Source: Tetrastigma voinierianum
Taxonomy: Eukaryota; Streptophyta; Magnoliopsida; Vitales; Vitaceae
Assembly (NCBI GenBank): GCA_016808115.1
Contig: JAEQBH010000651.1
Location: 1,054,001 to 1,118,000, forward strand
Direction: 5' to 3'
DNA length: 64,000 nucleotides
The position numbers were made by a program, and so were the translations under genes. Positions 21,590 to 32,879 of this stretch are shown here, piece after piece. The notes beneath the pieces were generated by a model. It was not told the DNA's origin. It made no database searches and saw only the letters and a program-made list of their open reading frames with translations. How positions within the stretch are numbered: position 1 is the first letter of the stretch; every line of letters starts with the position of its first letter.

Positions 21590-22330
21590 CATGTTGAATC
21601 TTTCGAGAACCTTCTCAATGTAGCTTTCTTGAGATAACCAAACTTCCTATTCTTCCCATCATGGGAGAACTTCATACCAAGTATATGTTTAGCCGATCCT
21701 AAGTCTTTCATGGCTAAAGACTTGCTAAGCTCTCTCTTCAACTTGTCAATCTTGCTAGAATCATGACCAATTATCATACATGTCATCAACCTACAGTAGG
21801 AGGATAATAAAATCATCATCAGAGAACTTTCTAGTAAACACACAATGATCAGATGTGCTTTTATTGTACCCATGACTCATCATGAAAGAGTCAAACTTCT
21901 TATACCACTGTCTTGGTGCTTGCTTGAGTCCATACAAGCTCTTCTTTAACTTTCACACAAGATTTTCTTTTCCTTTTACTTCAAACCCTTCAGGTTGTTG
22001 CATGTAGATTTCTTCTTCCAAATCGCCATGAAGAAAAGCAGTTTTCACATCAAGTTGCTCAACTTTTAAATTCAAGCAAGCGGTAAGACCAAGAGCAACA
22101 TAAATAGAGGACATCTTTACCACTGGAGAGAATATTTCTTCAAAGTCAATGCCTTTCTTCTGATTGAACCCCTTCACAACAACTCATGCCTTGTACCTGA
22201 GTTGTAAGCTTTTGTTTTTAATTTTCAATCTGTAAACCCATTTGTTTCTAAGAGCTTTCTTTCCTTGTGGTAACTTCACCAAGTCAAAGGTGTGGTTCTC
22301 AAGTAAGGATCTCACTTCTTCTTGCATGGC
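21590..22330 (-). pseudogene. Copia reverse transcriptase
   Basis: A long open piece (21,953-22,177) reads 'KGFNQKKGIDFEEIFSPVVK' and 'LKVEQLDVKTAFLHGDLEEE'; upstream 'NKWVYRLKIK'. Downstream 'LKKSLYGLKQAPRQWYKKFD' and then a disturbed catalytic box where 'VDDM' can still be read near 21,775, followed by 'LKRELSKSLAMKDLGSAKHI'. All are the canonical RVT_2 blocks. The region is broken by stops but domain order is intact. Confidence 0.92.
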
Positions 22331-22399
22331 TTTAACCTACTCTTTCTTACTTTCAGGTAAAATAGCTTCTTGGTAAGTTTCCCCGCTCTCCCCGCCGTT

Positions 22400-22900
22400 A
22401 GCATCACATACTCATTAGGAGGATATCTTATCAAAAGGCTGATGCTCTCTAGTAGATCTTCTCAATGGTGGTTCATATGAAGGTAGTGGAAGTTCTCCAT
22501 TAACTTTTTCAGTTGGCTCAACATCATCAACTATAGGGTCATCTTCATTTTCAGTGACACCATCACCTTCATGTAACTCTTCCCCATGATTAGCATGCAC
22601 CGTAGGTGGAAAAACTGAATCAATTCTAATTGGAATTCATGCAAAAGAACTAGATTTCTCAACCTTGTCACCATTATCAATAAGTTGGTCTTCAAAAAGC
22701 ACAACATCTCTGCTTCTGACAATCTTCCTACTCATTGGATCCCATAACCTGTACCTAAATTCTTCATGACCATAACGTAAGAAAATACATGGTTTGGCCT
22801 TGATATCAAATTTTTACCTCTCATCTTTGGGGATATGAACAAATGCTCTACTACTAAAAATGACTTCTAAATGGTCATGGCGGAAACATCTTTTCATGTC
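22400..22900 (-). pseudogene. Copia integrase C-terminal and spacer
   Basis: 'LPSYEPPLRRSTREHQP' (near 22,430-22,480) is the usual proline/arginine-rich linker before the copia RT, preceded by acidic stretches and by the 'R-D-V-x-F-x-E' type block (about 22,690-22,720: 'SRDVVLFEDQL' in frame fragments). No catalytic role known for this spacer. Confidence 0.75.
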
Positions 22901-22989
22901 CACTCTTTCAAGTACATCGCTACTTCAAAAGGAACCGACGGAGAAATGTTTATCAAGTCAATGGATGTTCTCATAGCTCCTTCAAAAGG

Positions 22990-23373
22990 ACTTAGTGTAG
23001 CTTAGAATGAGAAAGCATACACCTAATCCTTTCTTTAATGATTCTATTCATCCTCTGAGCTACACTATTTTGCTGAGGAGTTTTAGGTATAGTCTTTTTA
23101 AGTCGAATGCCATGAAGTTTGCAATAACTTTCAAATGGACCCCTGTATTCATCACCATTTTTTGCTCTGACAACTTTTAGTTTTCTTCATATTTCTCTTT
23201 CTAATATGGCATGAAGTTCTTTGAAGGCATCTAGCACCTGGTCTTTTGTTTTCAAAGAAAAACCCCAAATTTTTCTAGAGTGATCATCAATGAATGTCAC
23301 AAAAAAAAAGTGCACCACCAATAGTTCTAGTTTGCATAGTCAAACATCAGTATGAATTAAATCAATAACATTT
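22990..23373 (-). pseudogene. Copia integrase core, left part
   Basis: Minus strand: 'VIDLIHTDVW' (23,340-23,373) with the first catalytic Asp, 'FIDDHSRKIWGFSLKTKDQV' (about 23,230-23,300), 'NGDEYRGPFESYCKLHGI' with the second Asp, then 'TPQQNSVAQRMNR'. In active copia the last motif is N-G-V-A-E-R-M-N-R; here the catalytic Glu codon is CAG (Gln, revcomp at 23,055-23,057) and G is S. The frame continues across the solo LTR at 23,374-26,167. Confidence 0.9.
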
Positions 23374-26167
23374 TGTAACGACCCGTACCAAATAATACAA
23401 GTTTTTAACACGTTTGACCAAGTTTCATCTCGTGTTTGACCAAGTTTACCAACAATTAAGTATGTGGGTCCAAGCTGACTTTTAAGGATGAATAATTTTG
23501 GGTTGAACAAGACACCAATTCTCGTAGGTCTTGTCGATACTGTGCTCATAGGACGTGGTTGAACGTCAAAACCGACTTTACTGATAAAAGTTATGACCTC
23601 GAGAAGTCTCGAAACAAATAGCATTTCATCAATGTCCAAGTCAGTCCGGGGTTTTTACCTGAAAGAGACCCTGGGCTCTATATAAACCTAGTTTTGGGTT
23701 CCAAATAGAACCCTAGCCCCAAAACACCCATTTTCAGCTCCAAAACCCTAGGAAAAACTCCCCAAAACCGGAGAGGATCTGCAACCCGGTCAAGCCGACC
23801 GCCAAAGCCAAACAGCTCTGGTCGGAGAAGCTTCCGGCCACCCTGATGCACGCGCCACCTGTAGGGAGCGCCACCACCAGTGCTACCTGCAGGCCAATTT
23901 TCACGGCCACCCGCGCTGACGCGCCCGACACCTGCCGGAGCTGAACTCATCACGGCCACATAAAGGTCTAAGGTTTTCTTCATTTTCCCATTTTATTCCA
24001 GCTCTAATTCATACCTCCTCCCATTTTTGAATCCTCCTGAACCATTCCGTGGTCCTTTTCGCAGATTCCTCACCGCTTGGAAAGACACGACAAACAAATT
24101 TTGGCCGACGGTTGATAGAGTTTTCCGCCACCACAGAAACTTTTTTGGACCAAGGTGCGGTACTTCAGGTTCCCTGGTCTCGGCTTTCCAAGAGATATAA
24201 AGTTTGTAAATTTTGGACGTCGCTTGGTTTTCCATTTTTTAGTCATTTAGGGTAATTACTCGAAAGAGTTTGACCTAAATTGACACCACAATTGTCAAAT
24301 TAGGGGCAAAAATTGAAGTTGGATTAGTGAAATTGACACTTTTATGATTTATTAGAAGGTTCTAATTCAAAAAATTTGCTTCCGGCAAAAAGCCCCACTT
24401 CAGTACCTGGGCCTCAGAAAAGACACGTATAATTTCCCGACCTCGCTGAGTCCAATTTAGATAGCTCTCTCGCCGTCTAAAGATTTCTACATTATCTGTG
24501 TGGGGCATCCCAATGTCTTTGGTTTAGTTATCGAGCCTAAATGGTATTTTAGACAGTGGTTATGTGCACCACGCCGAGTTGGAAAAAGACGACCCCCGCA
24601 AGGGAGCAGTGGACTGAGCATCTCGTAGTTCCGTGAGTGGTTATATGTTCTTTAAAATGCTTTGGGGTGTCTTATGATATATAATTGTGGTTAATTATTT
24701 TATATATATATATGTTATTATTTGATTGAATGGTTGGTTTGTTTATAAATATAACTATCATTTCTAGTATAAACAAGTTATCATTTCATGTGAATTTTGT
24801 CAACATTTTAACTATTTGGAAATTTTACTGACTTCATGGATAAATTTGTGGTATTTAAATATCTTGGTACATGGATTGAGGTTTTAAATCACTTTGAAAA
24901 TTTATTGATTTAAGAAATTGATTTTTAAGATTTTACGGCTTTAAGCATGTTAAATATTGTTAAAGTTTTATGTGCTTAAAATTGGTTATGGTGAATATTT
25001 TCATTGTGGTATTTCTCGATTTCGGCATGAATTGATGAACTGAAATTCATCAATATTTTTTATTGAGTTGTTGAAATTAAATTTATAAAATTCTTTAATT
25101 TATAATACAAAGTATCACTGAAAAGTATATGCGAGTAAGGATATTGTGCTGGTTGTTATAACTGATGTACCATATACACTGCAGTTCGATCTCGAAGATT
25201 TATATTGGCGTTGCACCGGGTTTGCCACGTGTCATGGAGGTTGGTTCTCGTTCAGTAACGGTTATATATTATTCATACCGTGAGGTTCAGGTTTACCCGA
25301 CGGGTTATTAATATTATTATACTACTTATTAAATTTTCGAGGTTGGTGGTCGTGAGGTGGGTATTCCACGCTTATGATGGGTATATGGTATGGTACATTG
25401 TTGTTCAGCAAGCTTAAGTAACCATTTCAATATTTATAGTTATCAGATTTACATGATTATTTTTACGACATGATGTTTATATATTTTATGCTCAATTTTA
25501 TGTCATAGAATAAATTCAAAGTTATAATTTTTCAATAATACTCATTAAATTTTTGAGCATGAATTTCATATATTGTTGACTTGGTATAAGTTCGGGTTTT
25601 TGTGAAAATGGGTTTAAACGGTACCCGGTAAAAGAGTGACGTGAGGCCTTGAGAAAGGAATTTTTCGGAAAATAAAAAACATTATTTTCCTTATAAATTA
25701 TGCCACTCACTAAGATTTATTATCTCACGTTTTATTGTTTTAAATCCCCTGCTTCCTCTAGGTCCGTGCAATTGCAGACCTACCTCGTGTCGCCCTTCTA
25801 CATCACTCTTTCCTCGCGCAACGTATGCAGATTCCATCTTATCTATCCTGCCTTTATTTTATTGGACTTATATTTCATTTGTATCCCTAAATTCGCAAGT
25901 CACTCTTGTAAATGCTCGATCTTAGTATTGAAACTCATATGAGTCTTTATTATGTGTAAGCTTGTAGTTATGACTCCACAAAGAAAATAGTCGGTTGTGG
26001 ATTTGAGCTGTCAGAGATCTTATATATATTTGAGGTATTATATTAATGGCTGTGTCATTTCTTTTCTTAAAGTGGGGTTCCATTGATATTCCCTAGAATC
26101 GTGACAAAGGGGATTCCCATTAGGCGGGACCACCTAGAAATCCCGCGTATCCTACCGGCCTCTCACA
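23374..26167 (+). mobile_element. Solo gypsy LTR in the copia integrase, 2.8 kb
   Basis: It begins TGTAACGACCCG and ends CCTCTCACA, with CATTT as a perfect 5-bp TSD at 23,369-23,373 and 26,168-26,172. A TATA-like CTCTATATAAACC lies at about 23,675. No primer site, coding domain or second LTR is inside, so recombination between two LTRs has most likely removed the interior. The copia reading frame resumes correctly across it. ORFs in the 23,700-24,250 part are untranslated-leader by-products. Confidence 0.88.
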
Positions 26168-26172
26168 CATTT

Positions 26173-26500
26173 AATGCTTCAGAGATGGTGGATATGTGTG
26201 AAATGCAACTCTATGTGCTTTTCCAACTAAATAATGATCATAATTTTTAAGAGGTATACCTTGCAAATTTGGCAATAATTGCTTTCTTGCAAGAGTTTGA
26301 AGTATTTTCTCACTAATGTGACCAAGCCTCCTATGTCAAAGTTCAATGCTTACATCTTGCTAAGCTGCATTGATATCTCCTTTATGTAGCTTAGCTTCCA
26401 TGACATAGAGGGTGTTCTTTTTCTTTCCTCTTGCCACTACTAAAGAGCCTTTGGTGAGCTTCCATTTACTTTCACTAAAAGAATTTGTGAATCCCTTGTC
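26173..26500 (-). pseudogene. Copia GAG-pre-integrase domain
   Basis: Minus strand near 26,270-26,330 reads 'RRLGHISEKILQTLARKQLL', matching the H-x-R-L-G-H motif of the GAG_pre-integrs/integrase zinc region. It joins the integrase core once the solo LTR is removed. Confidence 0.85.
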
Positions 26501-26599
26501 ATCAAGTCTGCTTGTGGATATCAAGTTGAGACGAATATCTGGAACATGTCTAACATCCTTGAGTACTAGTTTATTTCCAATACTAGTCTCTAAGCAAAT

Positions 26600-26750
26600 A
26601 TCTCCAATACCTATAATCTTTGATACACCACTGTTTCCCTTCTAACTTTACCAAAATCACCATTTATGTATGAAATGAAAAAATCACCATGAGAAGTAAC
26701 TTGAAATGAGGCACTAGAATCAATTACCCAGCTGCTATCTTGGGTTGCAA
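26600..26750 (-). pseudogene. Copia aspartic protease
   Basis: 'QDSSWVIDSSASFQVTSHGD' (about 26,690-26,750) is the copia protease start W-x-x-D-S/T-G-A-S; the catalytic G is S. It cleaves the gag-pol polyprotein in active relatives. Confidence 0.85.
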
Positions 26751-26859
26751 GAATAACACAACAATCATCAATCACAATCATAATATCAGCTTCAGCAGCA
26801 ATTGTATTAGTCTCTTTATTTTATTTCTTCACTTCATTCTATTCCTTTTTCCAAATCCT

Positions 26860-26901
26860 ACACCCTTTCTTCATGTGGCCAACCTTGTTGCAGTGTTAAC
26901 A
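26860..26901 (-). pseudogene. Gag zinc knuckle with internal stop
   Basis: The minus strand encodes C-stop-H-C-N-K-V-G-H-M-K-K-G-C, a CX2CX4HX4C nucleic-acid-binding knuckle with TAA (26,896-26,898) in the second position. Confidence 0.9.
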
Positions 26902-27159
26902 TTTAATATATTTTCTAGCTTTGGATATTCCTCTAAAACCATGGGGATTTCTACTTTGACTTCCCCCACGCTTTTCTGGTTTTTCTTGTCTTTCATGTTT
27001 TTCATGAACAAGTACTCCAAAAGAAGATTCACCTTTTTATTTCCTTCTAGCCTCTTCATTCAACAAGATATCTTTAACACTCTCCATAGTTAGAATCCCA
27101 TTTGGAGTGGCTAACTGTTACAACCAATGTCTCCCAACTATTAAGTAAGGAGCTAAGAA
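26902..27159 (-). pseudogene. Copia gag, C-terminal half
   Basis: 'NSWETLVVTVS' precedes 'MESVKDILLNEEARRK' in frame fragments, the standard UBN2 gag end just before the zinc knuckle. It continues without loss at 29,386 if the solo LTR and one AAGAA copy are skipped. Confidence 0.88.
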
Positions 27160-29385
27160 TGTGACGAAAAACTTGTCATTGGTGTTTCACCCAATGACCC
27201 TTTATCCAAAACAAAAGCTTTTTGTTTTTAAAACTCATTAGACATCCTCCGATAAACTGCTTTATTCAAAGCTACTGACACCTCCGATAAACAGTTTTTA
27301 TTCAAAAGTAATGGATATTCCGATACAAACACTTATTCAAAAGCATTTGATTAGCCTTTCGATAAACCGCTTAATCAAAAGCATTGGACACCTAATAAAG
27401 GCTTTATTCAGCCACGTGGATAATCTCCGATAAATGCTTTATCTAAAAGTATCGATGGGCTCCGGTTAAACAGCCTTTATTCAAAAGCATTTGGATGCAC
27501 CTATAAATCGCTTTAATTAAAAGCATTGGACAGTCCCCAATAAATAGCTTTATTCAAAAGCATTAGACACTCCGGGAGCAAACAACTAACTTTATTCAAA
27601 AGCATCGTGACACCGAGCAAATGTACTTATTCAAAAGCATTAAATGCACCCCTGGAGGACTGCTGACAAACCAAAGTACCGAGCTCAACACCCACTCACC
27701 AAGAATGATGAATGATTATGACCATGCATGTTCTTACTCCTTATTTAATGCGATGTCCACAGGCATATGAAATGCAATTATGTCATTCCATACCTATACC
27801 ATGCCATATATAGCATTTTGAAGAGAAGACATTTTAAACCATGCATAATACCCATGCATCATTTGGACAATCATATAAAATAATCATACAATTTCCAAAT
27901 AAACCACAAAATACATGTCAACATATTATACACACATACATTGACATCTACAAGTCATCACCAATCAAGCAATGACTTACATTATATTCTAGGCTTAATT
28001 GTGACACCATGCCCACAAATAGCATACAACCAAGCCATGCAATGACCTTGTTCATACACAAACACATCACAAACCAAACCATTAGAACACACAATTTGAC
28101 TTCCACACAATTTCAACCAAGTATACCACTCAATTCAAACAATGATATACTACAATCATATACCAATTATGGAAAAAACCTGGACACAAATTATTAAATA
28201 GCCTAAGCTATAACAGTCCCGGAAAACAGACCATAACTTGAGTTATAGAGGTTTGATTTGGGTGATTCAAAAGCCAAACATCAAGTTCTTAGATAGAGCT
28301 ACAATTTTCTTGAAGGATATTAGTCCAAATTCTCACTTTTTCCCAACCGAAAATCATTCCCAAAAATCTGGATAGTAGGTTCGGCCAAAATAGGGCAACC
28401 TGTGGCAATCTTGGAAAACGGACCATAACTTGGGTTATGGATGTCCAATTTGGGTGATTCAAAAGCCTAACATCAAGTTCGCTGATTCAGCTACAATTTC
28501 CATGAAGGATGCTAGTCCAAAGTTTCCCTTTTTCTCACTGAAAATCAGCCCCAAAAACTGGACAACATAAAGGGTCAAAAATTAGTAAGTAATTATTTCC
28601 ATAATCCATTATTTTGCCAAATGTTCTTTAGGGGAAAAGGCAAACAACCCAGGGAATTAAAAACTCAAAGAAAACAAATTCTTAGAATGTGGAAAAATAA
28701 ACTAAAGTAGGAAGAATTCCTATCTCTTGGAGCATAGAAGAAAACCTAGAAAGTCCCATGGACACTTCCTAAACCCGAAACCTTTGATTTCGAACTCCCC
28801 TCACTTCTGAATCCTGGCAAAACCCGTGCTTTTCACCCACACGCAGCCTCGGTCAGTAGATGAACTTTTGTTCTTGGCCTAATGAATTCCGACCAACAGA
28901 ACTCTATGGATCGAAGAGAGAAGTTTTGATTTTTTTTTTCTTCTCTCCCTCTTTCTCACTCTACTGTTTGTAAAATTAGGAAAAATGGGAGAGATCCCCT
29001 CCCAAAGGAGATATTTTCTCCTTTTATACTTTGGAAACGTGGCTCACGTCACGCCACATGTCCCCCCTTGTTTGGGTTCGTTTTTGCCCTGAAACAATTT
29101 ATTTCATCTCGGTTCAAATTCAAATTATCTTATACAAACTTTCTTTAAATTATTACCCAAATTCTAATATTTTCTTCAAAAATCTCATTTTTGGGATCCA
29201 CCGGACACCCGTCACCCTGAAAAATGTGAAAATTCCTACTGTCTCAGAATTCAACGAAATTCAACGGTGAAGGTCCATTTCGTCATCTGAGATCTATAAA
29301 AATTTCCAAGCTTCCTTGAACCATTTCAAAAATTTTTACTGTTTTTATCATTTTCAGAAAAATTAAAATTTTCCCGGGTCTTACA
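27160..29385 (-). mobile_element. Solo chromovirus-type LTR in copia gag, 2.2 kb
   Basis: The minus strand starts TGTAAGACCCGGGAAAATT at 29,385 and ends CGTCACA at 27,160; AAGAA flanks both sides (27,155-27,159 and 29,386-29,390), a perfect TSD. The conserved core (TAGATCTCAGATGACGA on minus) lies near 29,280-29,296. It holds a degenerate 38-bp minisatellite. No coding domain. Confidence 0.93.
27241..27645 (-). repeat. Degenerate 38-bp minisatellite, about 12 copies
   Basis: Units of 32-42 bp with CCGATAAA...TTATTCAAAAGCATT on plus, the reverse complement of the 3,621-3,843 unit. Copies differ by many small indels, so it is older or less homogenised than the plus-strand array. Confidence 0.88.
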
Positions 29386-29817
29386 AAGAAGTAATGATGC
29401 TTGCATCTCATCATCAATGTTCATTTTCATGGCAACCAACTTGTTCACAATACCCTAAAAAGAACTGATATGCTCAACCATGTTGTTCTCATCCTTGTAC
29501 TTCAAATTGACAAGTATTTTAATCAAAGTAATTTTATTTCCTGATGTTTTCCTGGCAAAAATGTTTTCAAGCTTTTTTCAAACAACATCTGCTTCCGTTT
29601 CATCATAAATGTGTTCATGTATAGTTGGATTCATCCACCTTCTCATATAAGCAATGACTTTTCTATGTTCCACATCCCAATCATCATCAAGTGTGTTTGA
29701 TGGTTTTTCTTTCAATCTAAAGGGCTTGTATAAATCTTTACAATAAAGAAAATATTCCATCATAAGCTTCCAAGTGCAATAATTCATCGAATTTAATTTT
29801 ATCATTGCGTCGTCCAT
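29386..29817 (-). pseudogene. Copia gag, N-terminal half
   Basis: From ATG at 29,817: 'MDDAMIKLNSMNYCTWKLMM', 'YKPFRLKEKPSNTLDDDWDV' and 'ARKTSGNKITLIKILVNLKY'. This is plant copia gag (DUF4219 then UBN2) making the particle shell. It is well conserved up to the solo LTR. Confidence 0.92.
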
Positions 29818-29849
29818 TTTAGCACACAAGAAAAACTCCAAACAACCAA

Positions 29850-29861
29850 GCTCCGATACCA
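29850..29861 (-). other. Copia primer binding site
   Basis: The minus strand reads TGGTATCGGAGC three bases from the 5' LTR end, complementary to initiator tRNA-Met. Confidence 0.9.
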
Positions 29862-29864
29862 CTT

Positions 29865-30573
29865 TGTTGGGAAAGACTACCAAATACAATTATTCTAAAA
29901 ATGACCTTTCCCTCTTTGTGTGCCAAAAATAGGTTCAACAAACAAATAATCTAACAACAAATCCAACCAAGCAACAATAAATCAACCACAATGAGACAAC
30001 AATTTTTACGTGGAAACCTCAAATGAAAAAGGGTAAAAAACCATAGGACCCGTAGGTCACTTAAACTTCCACTATTTCAACAATGACAATAATGGGTTAC
30101 ACCAAGTTCTTCTCTAATAAGAAATTTAGAGGCTCACAATAAACATACATCAAGGATATCATTCTTGGAACACCAAAACAACAAACATCATCCTAAAGAT
30201 GGATAAATCAAGAGAAAAGATGAAAGATCTCACCAAATGGTGGAATGGCCAAATAGGTATTGTGGAGAGCTAACCAACAATCGAAACTACTAGGATTGAA
30301 GAGCATCTTGCAAGGAGTCACCACATCAAATTTGAGCCAAAACCGACATTGTTTGGCCTTCCATCTTGCAAGAAAATCAAAACCCTAACCCCTATTTTCT
30401 TTCTCTCTCAAAACCCTCTTCCCCTATTTTTTTTCTTCTCTTTGGCTACTGTTGGCCGACCACCACCAGCTCTCCTTTTGTGATTTTCTTTTCTTTTATT
30501 TTTATTTTTTATTTTTATTCAAACAATGGGCTTAGCCCATTGGTCAAACCCACATAAAGGGGCGAACCCAACA
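29865..30573 (-). mobile_element. 5' LTR of the copia element, 709 bp
   Basis: TG...CA ends, primer site adjacent, near-identical blocks with the 3' LTR (for example CCCGTAGGTCACTTAAACTT and CCCACATAAAGGGG). Confidence 0.92.
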
Positions 30574-30625
30574 TGCTCCTCCTCGTTCATCACCACATCC
30601 TTCCTCGCTGCCAACCAGAACTACA
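30574..30625 (-). pseudogene. GST pseudogene, piece upstream of the copia insertion
   Basis: The minus strand reads 'FWLAARKDVVMNEEE', and with one TSD copy removed the frame runs on as 'EEEQKGVIDEIQQ' into the 19,978 side. That matches the tau GST linker 'GEEQEKA...E...LEGEL'. Sequence further upstream is not recognisably GST, so exon 1 and the rest of exon 2 are absent or beyond recognition. Confidence 0.65.
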
Positions 30626-30860
30626 AAATGAGTATTAGTGTTCAACGATCAACTCTCCTAAAAAATCAAGCTTGTAAGTTTGTAGGATTTGGATTTTAAT
30701 ATGCTTCTTAACATTCTCACTCATGTGCATCCCATATCCGCATGTGGAGAGTCAAACAAAATAAAGAGTCTTTAATAGACTTTCGAAAAAAAAATGACCA
30801 ACTCTCTTAAGAAGTCAAGCTTGTAAGTTCGTAAGATTTCGGTTTTAATATGAATATGTT
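30626..30860. repeat. Direct repeat pair of unknown origin
   Basis: GATCAACTCTCCTAAAAAATCAAGCTTGTAAGTTTGTAGGATTT (about 30,645; shown here only by its start GATCAACTCTCC) recurs as GACCAACTCTCTTAAG at about 30,797, each followed by ATTTTAATATG-like sequence. Period about 150 bp. No ORF. Confidence 0.5.
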
Positions 30861-32094
30861 TGTATCCAAAATAAATTTGGCCTAACCCAATGTGGATTTA
30901 GGCCTAAGCCAAAACCATTGTATCTCTACTCTATTATTGATTATACGAAATCTTATTCATGTTCCTAGGGTTTATCATCTCTCGATCTCAAAACCCTACC
31001 CTAAGCATGCTTATGTTGATCAAGTGCAAGCATAGAATTATAATGGAGATAAGACATTCAATAATAGAAAATAAACTCGAATTAAATAATTAAAACTAAA
31101 TTAATCCATGGTCTATAGTGCTTTCTTCACATCAAAACCCTAGAAACCAATCTAAAACATTCTAAAAGGAAAAACAAGGAAAACAAAGAAAAGGAAGAGA
31201 AAAACTCAAGGTAGAATGATGGCTACATTGCCTCCTCGATCTCTCACATAGCCTTTGCAAGCCGCCTTTCAAACTCTAGGCTCTCATCCCCGGAGCCCAA
31301 AGGTGCCCTCACACGCTCTCATCTCTGCTCACGGCCTCAAATCCTCCTCTTTTTATGTCTCCCGAGGTCCAATTTATACCCCCATGAAATCCTCTCGGAT
31401 GAGCCTTGAAATGGATCAAATTAGGGCTCATTTTCTTTGCCCACGTAGGTGCGTGGCTCCCGCATGCAGGTACGTGGGAAAGCACCAAAAAAACTGCTCC
31501 TCAGGCACGCAAGGGCGCCCTGCGTGGACCCTTGTGCTGCTTTATTTCTTCATGCCTTTGCATGACCATAACTCTCTCACCCGAACTCCGACCCCCCGTG
31601 TTCTTGGACTTTACAGAAAGCTCTTGAAGTTAGGAATCCATACACACCAAGAAAAGTTCCATCAGATGTCATTTTATAGATTTAAAATGCAATAGAACAG
31701 AACTGGTTGGTTATTGTTGCCTCTCAAGTAGCTTGCTTCCTTTGCTCTGTTCGACTTCCCGAGTGTGTATCTCCCTTTGTCCCATTCACAATTGAAGATT
31801 CTGGGTCTTGTTAGAAAGCTTTGTAGCGGGCAGAATGTAGTCTTGGGTATTTTAATACCCATTTTATTTTCCCATTATCAGCAGAAAAACTGAAAGGTCA
31901 GATATGCTGTGCTATGTTGGCTGATTTTCTAATTTTTTGTTGTGTCTTCGCTCCAAATTCACACCACCCGGCCAAATGGATGACCTAATCATAAATATGA
32001 ACATTTAGAGGATTAGGGCACTTATTTAACATAAAAACATTACTAAAAACTAAGTAGAATTTAGGGTTATAATGAGTATTTTATATACTCATCA
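30861..32094 (-). mobile_element. Probable Athila-like LTR remnant
   Basis: At 32,094 the minus strand starts TGATGAGTATATAAAATACTCATTA, the same terminal-hairpin design as the Athila LTR at 47,349 (TGATGAGTCTAAAAACTCATTA). Inside are LTR-like phrases (CCATAACTCTCTC on plus near 31,563). The left end and TSD were not found. ORFs at 31,255-31,700 have no domain. Confidence 0.45.
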
Positions 32095-32879
32095 AGCCTA
32101 AGCCCATGGTTAAAAATCCAAATGAAATAAGCCTAAAGCCATTTAGTAAAGCCTTGGGCGTAACAAGGCCTAGGCATTGGGAAAGCCAACTTTTTTGAAA
32201 ATTCTAAAAATGGACATTGAATAGAGACTTTTCCTCAAAGTCAAACATGATAAGCAAAGATGTAATTATTTGAGGGTGGAGAAAATCAGTGCTGTGCCTC
32301 TTAATAGAGACGTGGGCAGTTACTCGAGGAGGTGGGGAGAGTGGAGAAAATTTAGGACTTATGCAGTTATTCAAGGACTCTTATAAAATGAGGAGAGCTC
32401 TCACAAGTAAAGGGACCAATCAACCGACTAATAAACAAACAATCAATCAACTCAAAAAGCAACAATGACAATCTACTTCAACATTTCTTAGCTTTCAAAT
32501 TAGTTGTTGTCAATTTTCAGCATTCTATTTTCAAGTTCTAGTCAAGTTTCTTTCAAATCTTCAGCACATTTCAGCAATATATTTTCAAGTTCTTGTCAAG
32601 TTTCTTTCAATTCCTTAGCATTGTCTGTTCCATTCATTCATAGTACAGTTTAATATATCCTTCAAGTTTATATCTACAATCTTTACATTTTTACGACATT
32701 ATCTACTTAGATTTTAGGGAATTGTTAAGTGAACCAAGGAGCTCGCTTGATCAGATTAAGAAGTTTGACTTTTTAGGTGTAATGTCAATTTGGAAACACT
32801 TTAATTTCTTGGCACGCCCGTAACCTCATACTTTTATTTTGTATGTTAGAGTGAAAATCACAAAATCAAAACTTATTTT
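32095..32879 (+). mobile_element. Gypsy LTR end and leader (plus)
   Basis: A TATA-like CTCTTATAAAATGAGG at about 32,372 is followed by a leader with CAATCAACTC-type repeats, and TTTGGCACGC occurs at 32,811 and 32,878. The second, GGCACGCTCGATGGGACC, resembles the segment after the 5' LTR of plant gypsy elements. No coding. Boundaries are uncertain. Confidence 0.45.

Larger units (their letters stand above)
20015..30573 (-). mobile_element. Complete Ty1/copia element with two nested solo LTRs
   Basis: 5' LTR 29,865-30,573 and 3' LTR 20,015-20,824, both TGTTGGGAAAG...CCAACA-type; flanking TGCTT (20,010-20,014) and TGCTC (30,574-30,578) form a 4/5 TSD. Primer site and polypurine tract abut the LTRs. 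Removing the solo LTRs at 23,374-26,167 and 27,160-29,385 (plus one TSD each) leaves about 5.5 kb, a normal copia size, with gag, protease, integrase, RT and RNase H in the copia order. Stops, and an altered integrase Glu, show it is inactive. It split a GST gene. Confidence 0.93.

Noticed and set aside
23678..24235. Minus-strand ORFs of 80-101 residues
   Set aside because: Inside the 2.8-kb solo LTR downstream of its TATA box, opposite to transcription, and without domains.
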